Source: Frigididesulfovibrio sp031553235
Lineage (GTDB): Bacteria > Desulfobacterota > Desulfovibrionia > Desulfovibrionales > Desulfovibrionaceae
NCBI GenBank assembly: GCA_031553235.1
Contig: JAVBLS010000069.1
Span: 1-9,860 of the forward strand
DNA: 9,860 nucleotides
Direction of reading: 5' to 3'
The translations under genes were made by a program, and so were the position numbers. Positions 5,851 to 9,860 of the stretch are shown in pieces (the stretch's first letter is position 1; the number at the start of each line of letters is the position of its first letter). The notes below the pieces were generated by a model, which searched no databases, was not told the DNA's origin, and worked only from the letters and a program-made list of their open reading frames with translations.

Positions 5851-6315
5851 TCACTCAAAACAAAATTCCACGGTAAAATTGCCATGCGGCGTGGTGAACG
5901 GAATGGCGATGACCGTGCAGGCGGAAATGTGCCGGATGGTGTGCCCTGCGCCGACAATGACGGTGGGGGTGGAGCCCTGCAGAGTGATGCCCAGGTCCAC
6001 GAGGCCGGCCCGGGCTTGCCCGGAAACCATGTTGGTCACTTCGCCCACGGCGTCCTGGGTATCCTGGAGCACGTCCTGGATATCGTCGCCGAGCATGCCC
6101 TTGACCAGGGCGATGGCGCAAGACCGGGTAAAGGTGACGGAGATGGAGCCCTTTTTGTCGCCGGTGACCCCGACAATGGCCGAAACGTCGCCGGCCGCGG
6201 AATTGTCGTTTTTGGTGTAGGGCTTGCCGACCACGGCATCGATGCCCGCCATGGTACGTAAAACGTCGACGACGGCTTTGATGAAGGGGCGGGCGACTTC
6301 GATGCCGGACTGCAT
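5851..6315 (-). CDS. cheX: Chemotaxis phosphatase CheX
   Basis: This 154-residue cytoplasmic protein belongs to the CheC/CheX/FliY phosphatases, which remove phosphate from CheY and reset the flagellar motor signal. The active-site ExxN motif is E92 and N95 in GEVTNM, following DTQDAVG, and the conserved GSTP loop and final beta strands ending VEFCFE are present, so the gene looks full length. CheX has a single ExxN motif, unlike CheC with two. I chose the ATG at 6315 because AGAGG lies five bases upstream; a GTG at 6321 would add two residues. No chemotaxis neighbour is visible, so it appears stand-alone. It converges with the zraP-like gene. Repeat R2b lies between 6434 and 6590 on its upstream side. 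Confidence 0.9.
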   Translation of the reverse strand: MQSGIEVARPFIKAVVDVLRTMAGIDAVVGKPYTKNDNSAAGDVSAIVGVTGDKKGSISVTFTRSCAIALVKGMLGDDIQDVLQDTQDAVGEVTNMVSGQARAGLVDLGITLQGSTPTVIVGAGHTIRHISACTVIAIPFTTPHGNFTVEFCFE

Positions 6316-6433
6316 GCGCACCTCTGGTTGGTGAAACTGCTCTAACTTGGTCTAGCGCATCCGAAAAAGAAAGGCAATCGGCCGGGACAAAAGGACGGTG
6401 GAATTCTGTTGCCTCCCTTCCCCGGGCCCAGAT

Positions 6434-6590
6434 CAATTTCGCTTTGAAATTGTCTCTGAAATCATATTGTCGACCGGCTTTGGAGCGAGTCCGCAAGCAA
6501 ATAAGGGCTGCGAAGGTCGACGGACGGCAGTGCCGCCGAGGAATCGAAAATACGCTCCGCGCGGCCGCCGGAGCGGATGAACATTTTCAA
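6434..6590 (+). repeat. Dispersed repeat R2, copy b
   Basis: This is the 157-bp copy of the repeat at 4728-4911, lacking the extra internal piece of about 26 bp. Its ends form a better terminal inverted repeat (TTGAAATTGT at 6444-6453 against the complement of 6581-6590, 9 of 10). The left edge has CAATTTC and GAAATTG able to form a small hairpin. Internal GTCGACC and GGTCGAC are also complementary. Weaker similarity continues about 15 bp past the right end. It lies in the 631-bp gap between cheX and the CII-like gene and has no credible gene. Confidence 0.8.
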
Positions 6591-6625
6591 GGTAGTCCGC
6601 TCTAAAAACGGTTCGCCGGTGATTT

Positions 6626-6710
6626 GCCCCGGCACAGGGGCCCGGTTCCGGGCGAGTATCCGAAAACGATACAGTTGCTGCGGGACTAGGATAAATCCTG
6701 AAAAGCAGCA
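6626..6710. other. Hairpin-rich non-coding stretch
   Basis: Three short inverted repeats occur in 85 bp. They are GCCCC/GGGGC (6626-6641), GCCCGG-TT-CCGGGC (6640-6653), and a nested pair in which TGCTGC (6676-6681) with GCAGCA (6705-6710) encloses AGGAT-AA-ATCCT (6688-6699). The first two overlap by two bases and could be alternative folds. It does not match any riboswitch or small RNA I know. The rest of 6591-6773 shows nothing recognisable. Confidence 0.35.
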
Positions 6711-6773
6711 CCCCTGGCCGAAATACAGCAGATGTAACGCTGGAACTTTCGTTATTTTTTGCTTTACGTTGTC

Positions 6774-6836
6774 TATGATTTGTTGACAGAATCATACAAG
6801 CGGCGACGTCGATAGTTATTAATAAATATTTATAAT
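6774..6836 (+). promoter_or_regulatory. Promoter/operator region of the CII-like gene
   Basis: TTGACA (6783-6788) is a perfect -35 hexamer and lies inside a perfect dyad, TATGATT (6774-6780) and AATCATA (6790-6796) with nine bases between. A very AT-rich run follows, including TATAAT at 6831-6836. Those two hexamers are too far apart to form one promoter, so the -10 element is uncertain. The dyad over the -35 looks like a repressor operator, possibly for autoregulation. Confidence 0.4.
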
Positions 6837-6946
6837 TCTATATAGCCTACACATTCAACAACTTGCGCAATCACTCCGGCCGGCATGGAACTTGTAATAG
6901 AAGAGGCAAAAGGGGCCCTCAACCACCTAACCAGTCAGGAGGCGTT

Positions 6947-7252
6947 ATGCGCACCGAACTTACCAAGCTGATCCACTCGCTTATTCTTGAAAGTCACATC
7001 CCGGCCAAGGTGTTGGCCAAGGAACTGGGCAAGCCCTATTCCACCCTGCTTCGTGAAATCAACCCTTACGACTCCGGCGCCAAACTCGGCGTGGAGACCC
7101 TGCTGCAGATCATGCAGATCACCGGCAATGCCGAACCGCTTGAGTACATGGCCGAAGCCCTGGGCTACAAGGTCATCCCCAAGCGTCCGTACGAGATGGA
7201 CGAAGAGCCCGTCTACAGCCGCAATATGCCCCAGCAGCAGCCCACTATGTAG
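6947..7252 (+). CDS. Phage CII-like DNA-binding regulator
   Basis: This 101-residue protein resembles the phage regulatory CII family. It has a helix-turn-helix at about residues 18-40 (AKVLAKELGKPYSTLLREIN), then a helical region (GVETLLQIMQITGN), EYMAEALGYKVIP and a polar Gln/Pro tail. Family members bind DNA to control transcription; many sulfate-reducer genomes carry them as stand-alone genes. The ATG at 6947 is preceded by AGGAGG at 6937-6942; an upstream in-frame start at 6863 has no such signal. It is monocistronic, with an upstream dyad over a -35 hexamer and a strong terminator 23 bp downstream. No other phage gene adjoins it except HU, so it may be a domesticated regulator. Its targets are unknown. 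Confidence 0.78.
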   Translation: MRTELTKLIHSLILESHIPAKVLAKELGKPYSTLLREINPYDSGAKLGVETLLQIMQITGNAEPLEYMAEALGYKVIPKRPYEMDEEPVYSRNMPQQQPTM

Positions 7253-7274
7253 GGCGCTGCCCCACAGTGTGATT

Positions 7275-7303
7275 GCCCCGGCTCCCGCCGGGGCAGTTTT
7301 TTT
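7275..7303 (+). terminator. Rho-independent terminator of the CII-like gene
   Basis: A perfect 8-bp GC stem (GCCCCGGC with GCCGGGGC) around a TCCC loop is followed by AG and seven T residues. It begins 23 bp past the stop codon and is the clearest terminator in the window. Confidence 0.92.
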
Positions 7304-7388
7304 AGCGGTCGGCCTTTTTCCGCCTACTCCTGCAAATTCTTGTACTTTTTTCTTATGTTTTTAAATCATCTATTTTTAATGCAATACA

Positions 7389-7417
7389 TTGACAGATATA
7401 GCCTATAATGATATAGT
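7389..7417 (+). promoter_or_regulatory. Sigma-70 promoter of the HU-like gene
   Basis: TTGACA (7389-7394) and TATAGT (7412-7417) are separated by 17 bases, close to the consensus. The predicted start is near 7424, about 49 bp before the HU start codon. The surrounding 7330-7440 is strongly AT-rich compared with its neighbours and carries GATATAG twice (7395-7401 and 7410-7416), which may be a regulator site. Confidence 0.75.
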
Positions 7418-7472
7418 AGAACATATTTAAAATTTCGTACAACACATGCCACTACGCAAACAGGAGAATACA

Positions 7473-7763
7473 ATGACTAAAGCTGATTTTGTCATCGCCC
7501 TGAAGCAGGCTCTGCCCGAAATTTTTCCCACCAAGGCAGCGGCCGAGAAGGCCTACACCGCTTTCTGCAACATTCTGGCCGGCGCTTCCTGCACGGAGGA
7601 AGGCGCCCGTCTCCCCGGCGTGGGCTCCTTTGCCCTGACCAACCGGGCCGCGCGCACCGGGCGCAACCCCCGCACCGGCAAAGCCATTCGCATTCCCGCC
7701 CGCAAGGCGGTCAAATTCACCCCGGCCCGCGCTCTGGCCGAAACCGCCCGCAAGAAAAAATAA
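7473..7763 (+). CDS. HU-family DNA-binding protein
   Basis: This 96-residue nucleoid protein belongs to the HU/IHF family, which bends and compacts DNA as dimers. The N-terminal helices (about 1-38), the turn LPGVGSF (47-53) and the arm with RNPRTGK (64-70), the conserved DNA-contacting sequence, are all present. The C-terminus ends in a Lys/Arg cluster. The ATG at 7473 has CAGGAG six bases upstream; an ATG at 7446 in the same frame has none. Two cysteines (32 and 40) and the loop CTEEGAR are less usual than in canonical HU, so it may be a divergent paralogue. It has its own sigma-70 promoter and ends before a long hairpin. Such a protein could also assist the integrase encoded 0.5 kb downstream, but that is speculation. 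Confidence 0.9.
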   Translation: MTKADFVIALKQALPEIFPTKAAAEKAYTAFCNILAGASCTEEGARLPGVGSFALTNRAARTGRNPRTGKAIRIPARKAVKFTPARALAETARKKK

Positions 7764-7792
7764 GGGTGCCGCGCCGGGCGCGGTCTGTCTTT

Positions 7793-7847
7793 GGCGAACG
7801 CATCCTTCCCCTGTCGCGGACGGGGGAAGGATGCGTTCGCCGTTTTA
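7793..7847 (+). terminator. Long perfect hairpin terminator after HU
   Basis: Arms of 19 bp (7793-7811 and 7823-7841, beginning GGCGAACGCATCC) are perfectly complementary around an 11-base loop, followed by GTTTTAT. It starts 29 bp after the HU stop. The stem is unusually long for a terminator and may also protect the message or derive from a repeat. The next 168 bp (7848-8015) are very GC-rich with no supported gene. Confidence 0.75.
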
Positions 7848-8015
7848 TCGGCCGGGCGAGGGGCGCCCGACGGTATCACCGGCCCGCCGCCCGGCCGTCT
7901 GTGCCCGACGTCTCGGAGCGCGGTCGCCGACCGGCCAAAGAACGGCCGCCGGGCCCGAGGGGCCGGGCGGCCCCGCCGGCAAGCAGCGCCGGCGCTCTTG
8001 CGCCGTGATTTCTCC

Positions 8016-8044
8016 TTGCCAAGGCCGGCGGCTTTTGCTAGATA
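8016..8044 (+). promoter_or_regulatory. Promoter of tRNA-Ser
   Basis: TTGCCA (8016-8021) and TAGATA (8039-8044) are separated by 17 bases. The -10 element lies 13 bases before the first base of the tRNA gene, the usual spacing for a stable RNA gene. Confidence 0.65.
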
Positions 8045-8057
8045 CTCCACTTCACGC

Positions 8058-8145
8058 GGAGAGGTGTCCGAGCGGCCGAAGGAGCACGACTGGAAATCGT
8101 GTGTAGTGAAAGCTACCGAAGGTTCAAATCCTTTCCTCTCCGCCA
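8058..8145 (+). tRNA. tRNA-Ser (anticodon GGA)
   Basis: The cloverleaf can be drawn by hand. The acceptor arms GGAGAGG (8058-8064) and CCTCTCC (8135-8141) are perfectly paired, followed by discriminator G and encoded CCA (8143-8145). The anticodon stem CACGA/TCGTG closes the loop CTGGAAA with anticodon GGA at 8092-8094, reading UCC and UCU. A long variable arm (GTAG/CTAC type), expected for class II serine tRNA, and the T arm (8118-8134, loop TTCAAAT) are present. A P4-type integrase begins 161 bp downstream, so the 3' part of this gene is the probable integration site. Confidence 0.97.
8118..8145 (+). other. Probable attL core in tRNA-Ser 3' end
   Basis: P4-type integrases usually recombine at the T arm and 3' end of a tRNA gene and restore that end with the element's own copy. 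The integrase gene starts just beyond this tRNA in the same direction, the standard layout. The other copy (attR) would be outside the window to the right. The core limits are inferred. Confidence 0.5.
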
Positions 8146-8186
8146 GATTTTAATTCAGCCGAGTCCCCGGCAAGCCGGAAAGTGCT

Positions 8187-8295
8187 TCCTGGCAAGGAAT
8201 TTAACGAAACGGCTTGTCCGGGTTCGGCTGGAAAAATCCATAGACAACCCCATTTTTTGGGGGTACTTCTGGGAGTATATAATTCCTTGCCAGGA
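8187..8295 (+). promoter_or_regulatory. 15-bp perfect inverted repeat in the integrase leader
   Basis: TCCTGGCAAGGAATT (8187-8201) and AATTCCTTGCCAGGA (8281-8295) are perfect complements with 79 bases between. The right arm overlaps a TATAAT-like box (8278-8283) and most of the integrase ribosome binding site (GGAG at 8293-8296). The arms could be paired binding sites for integrase or an excision factor, or could hide the binding site in RNA. The loop also contains CCCC-ATTTTTT-GGGG (8248-8262). Confidence 0.7.
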
Positions 8296-8306
8296 GTAAT
8301 ACCCCC

Positions 8307-9500
8307 ATGCGCCTCACCGATACCGCCATTCGCGGCGTAAAGCCCACGGACAAGCCCCAAAAATTCTTTGATGGCAACGGCCTCTTCCTTTTCGTCGCTC
8401 CGAGCGGTGCGAAAAGCTGGCGCGTGAAATACCGTTTCCAGGGCCGTGAAAAGCTGCTCACCCTCGGCACATACCCCCACCTTTCCCTGAAAGAAGCGCG
8501 GGAAGCCTGCAATGACGCCAAAAAACGGCTGAGCGGGGGTATCGACCCCTCAATGGAGAAGAAGGTCAAAGCCCGGAGCGCCCAGACCACCTTTGAGTTC
8601 GTCGCGCGGGAATGGCACGAAAACCAGAAGCCCATCTGGACGGAAGGCTACGCCAAAGACGTTCTGGAGCGCATCGAAAAAAACATTTTCCCCTCTCTCG
8701 GAACCCGGCCCATAGGCGAAATCACCCCGCCGGAACTGCTGGCCGTGCTGCGGCGCATCGAAATGCGCGGAGCCGTTGACCAGGCCCACCGGGTACGCAG
8801 CATCTGCTCCCTGGTGTTCCGCTACGCCATCGCCACGGGCCGGGCCGAGCGCGATACCGCCGCCGACCTGCGCGGGGCGCTCAAAACCCGCACCCATACC
8901 CCACGCGCCACTATCACCGACCCGGACGAAATCAAAAATCTGCTGCGGAATATCGACGATTTTACCGGCACGTTCGTCGTGAAATGCGGCTTGCAGATGC
9001 TCGCCCTGACCTTTTTGCGCCCGAGCGAGGTACGCCTAGGGGAATGGGCGGAAGTCAACTTTGAGGAAAAACTCTGGCGCATCCCGGCCAAGCGCATGAA
9101 AATGCGTCTAGACCACATGATTCCGCTCTCGACCCAGGCGCTGGAACTCCTGCATCAACTCCATGAACTGACCGGCGAGGGGCGGTTGATGTTCCCCGGC
9201 CTGCGGCATGGAAAAGCCATCAGCGATGCGACCTTTATCGCCGTCCTGAGGCGCATGGGCTACGAAAAAGACGAAATGTGCGCCCACGGCTTCCGCTCCA
9301 TGGCCGGCACGCTTCTGAACGAGCAGGGCTATTCCGCTGACGTGATCGAAAAGCAGCTGGCCCACAATCCGCGCGACAAGATACGCGGCGTTTACAACCG
9401 GGCAGAATATTTGCCGGAACGCCGCAAGATGATGCAGGAATGGGCCGATTATTTGACCGGATTTTACTGTTCTCCGCATTTTTTACTAAACATTTTCTAG
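8307..9500 (+). CDS. P4-type tyrosine integrase, C-terminus apparently altered by an IS
   Basis: This 397-residue tyrosine recombinase inserts and excises the element at the adjacent tRNA-Ser. It has the N-terminal DUF4102 arm-binding domain (about 1-90, LTDTAIRGVKP, FDGNGLFLFV, LTLGTYPHLSLKEAR), a core-binding SAM-like domain (about 95-190) and a catalytic domain (about 200-380) with R238, H327 and R330 in HGFRSMAGT, H353 in LAHNPRD and nucleophile Y363. All active-site residues are intact. After WADYL (379-383) the expected C-terminal residues are replaced by about a dozen unrelated residues up to TAG at 9498-9500, in AT-rich DNA probably belonging to the following IS. It may therefore still be active. 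GGAG at 8293-8296 lies ten bases before the ATG, and the leader carries a 15-bp inverted repeat. Confidence 0.93.
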   Translation: MRLTDTAIRGVKPTDKPQKFFDGNGLFLFVAPSGAKSWRVKYRFQGREKLLTLGTYPHLSLKEAREACNDAKKRLSGGIDPSMEKKVKARSAQTTFEFVAREWHENQKPIWTEGYAKDVLERIEKNIFPSLGTRPIGEITPPELLAVLRRIEMRGAVDQAHRVRSICSLVFRYAIATGRAERDTAADLRGALKTRTHTPRATITDPDEIKNLLRNIDDFTGTFVVKCGLQMLALTFLRPSEVRLGEWAEVNFEEKLWRIPAKRMKMRLDHMIPLSTQALELLHQLHELTGEGRLMFPGLRHGKAISDATFIAVLRRMGYEKDEMCAHGFRSMAGTLLNEQGYSADVIEKQLAHNPRDKIRGVYNRAEYLPERRKMMQEWADYLTGFYCSPHFLLNIF

Positions 9501-9860
9501 AAACTCTGGTATGTCATGAGACATGAAAACGCTCAGCAAGACCAGTCAAGATGCACGCGAGTTCAGGCGACTTCGGGCCGTGGAGCTTTATAAACAGGGC
9601 TGGCGATCTATTCGCATAGCGGAGGCTTTGGGAGTGACTCGCGGGGCCGTGTGCCAGTGGCTGAAACTCTATCGGGAAAAGGGCATCGAAGCTCTTCGGT
9701 ACAAAAAGGTATCCAAAAGACCGGCCTTGCTTTCACAGCCACAACGAGCCGAGCTTATGGACATGCTTTCCCTGGGGGCTGAAAATTTTGGCTATACCGG
9801 CCAGATATGGACTCAGGCTCGCGTAGCGGAATTGATCGAGCGCAAGTTCGGTGTCAACTA
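9467..9860 (+). mobile_element. IS630-family insertion sequence, left part
   Basis: DNA changes abruptly near 9465-9470 from GC-rich integrase coding to AT-rich sequence, and an IS630-type transposase starts at 9523. IS630 elements insert at TA; the dinucleotide at 9465-9466 is the best candidate target, making 9467 the probable left end. The right end and terminal repeat lie outside the window, so the boundary is inferred. Confidence 0.65.
9523..9860 (+). CDS. IS630-family transposase, 5' part
   Basis: The open frame starts at ATG 9523 (MKTLSKTSQDAREFRRLR) and runs without a stop to the window edge, giving 112 residues. Residues about 15-60 form a winged helix-turn-helix (AVELYKQGWRSIRIAEALG, then VTRGAVCQWLKLYREKG), and about 85-112 match the second IS630 helix-turn-helix region (NFGYTGQIWTQARVAELIE, FGVNY). 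These bind the element ends; the DDE catalytic domain would lie beyond the window. No strong ribosome binding site precedes the ATG, common in transposases. It is 22 bp from the integrase stop on the same strand. Confidence 0.88.
   Translation, partial: MKTLSKTSQDAREFRRLRAVELYKQGWRSIRIAEALGVTRGAVCQWLKLYREKGIEALRYKKVSKRPALLSQPQRAELMDMLSLGAENFGYTGQIWTQARVAELIERKFGVN

Noticed and set aside
5824..6261. Plus-strand frame with GGAGGAG and ATG (from 5845, MSLKTKFHG) over the end of cheX
   Set aside because: The start region looks good locally, but the protein soon becomes Gly/Asp-rich shadow of cheX. cheX is full length, so overlap by a real gene is unlikely. It could be a remnant of a lost gene start, but the evidence is thin.
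6398..6580. Short frame in R2b sharing a peptide (SPQANKGCEGRRT) with a frame in R2a
   Set aside because: Differences between the two copies show no preference for third codon positions, and a one-base indel breaks the shared frame. The repeat is better explained as non-coding.
7340..7442. TTGTAC and GTACAA flanking the HU promoter as an operator pair
   Set aside because: Six-base matches 91 bp apart in AT-rich DNA are expected by chance.
7553..8050. A 165-codon minus-strand frame over HU and the downstream GC-rich gap
   Set aside because: It is Arg/Ala/Pro-rich, lacks a binding site, and crosses the long hairpin and the HU gene, which is certain.
8146..9860. A second copy of the tRNA-Ser 3' end (attR)
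   Set aside because: No repeat of 8118-8145 was found in the rest of the window, so the island end must be outside.
1..9860. CRISPR array
   Set aside because: The repeats present are two-copy, widely spaced, or short in-frame tandem codons; none has regular unique spacers.

Overview
The window comes from a GC-rich, Gram-negative bacterium, most likely a sulfate reducer of the Desulfovibrionaceae. This is inferred from gene content: a CGGC-domain protein, a CheX ending in VEFCFE, a Zra-like metal-responsive module, and a stand-alone CII-like regulator beside an HU gene. I could not run a search, so the taxon is provisional.

Bases 1-900 hold a C-rich low-complexity start, the minus-strand CGGC gene (299-628), and two nearly identical 87-bp intergenic repeats (R1), each just 3' of a minus-strand gene. 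Bases 900-4131 hold a minus-strand two-component operon: a 608-aa membrane histidine kinase (zraS-like), then a 458-aa sigma-54 activator (zraR-like). A roughly 350-bp AT-rich divergent region follows, with a good sigma-54 promoter (4365-4380) and a 17-bp dyad about 170 bp upstream of the predicted transcription start. It drives a rightward set of small envelope proteins: a SHOCT-domain membrane protein (4486-4716), a secreted Gly/His peptide (4979-5176) and a ZraP/Spy/CpxP-like periplasmic protein with a Met/His-rich tail (5272-5760). The kinase's predicted periplasmic domain carries its own Gly/His/Met-rich insert of the same composition. The likely circuit is metal sensed in the periplasm, then kinase, activator, sigma-54 promoter and periplasmic metal-binding proteins.

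A convergent cheX (5851-6315, minus) closes that block. A second repeat family (R2, about 160-185 bp, with imperfect terminal inverted repeats) occurs once inside the small-protein operon and once upstream of cheX. From 6600 to 7763 lie a structured intergenic region, a CII-like regulator and an HU-family protein, with a dyad over a -35-like hexamer for the first and a good sigma-70 promoter for the second.

From 8016 rightwards is the edge of an integrated element: a tRNA-Ser(GGA) gene with its own promoter, a 15-bp perfect inverted repeat spanning the integrase leader and its ribosome binding site, and a P4-type tyrosine integrase. The integrase's extreme C-terminus appears to be replaced by the left end of an IS630-family insertion sequence, whose transposase runs off the window at 9860.
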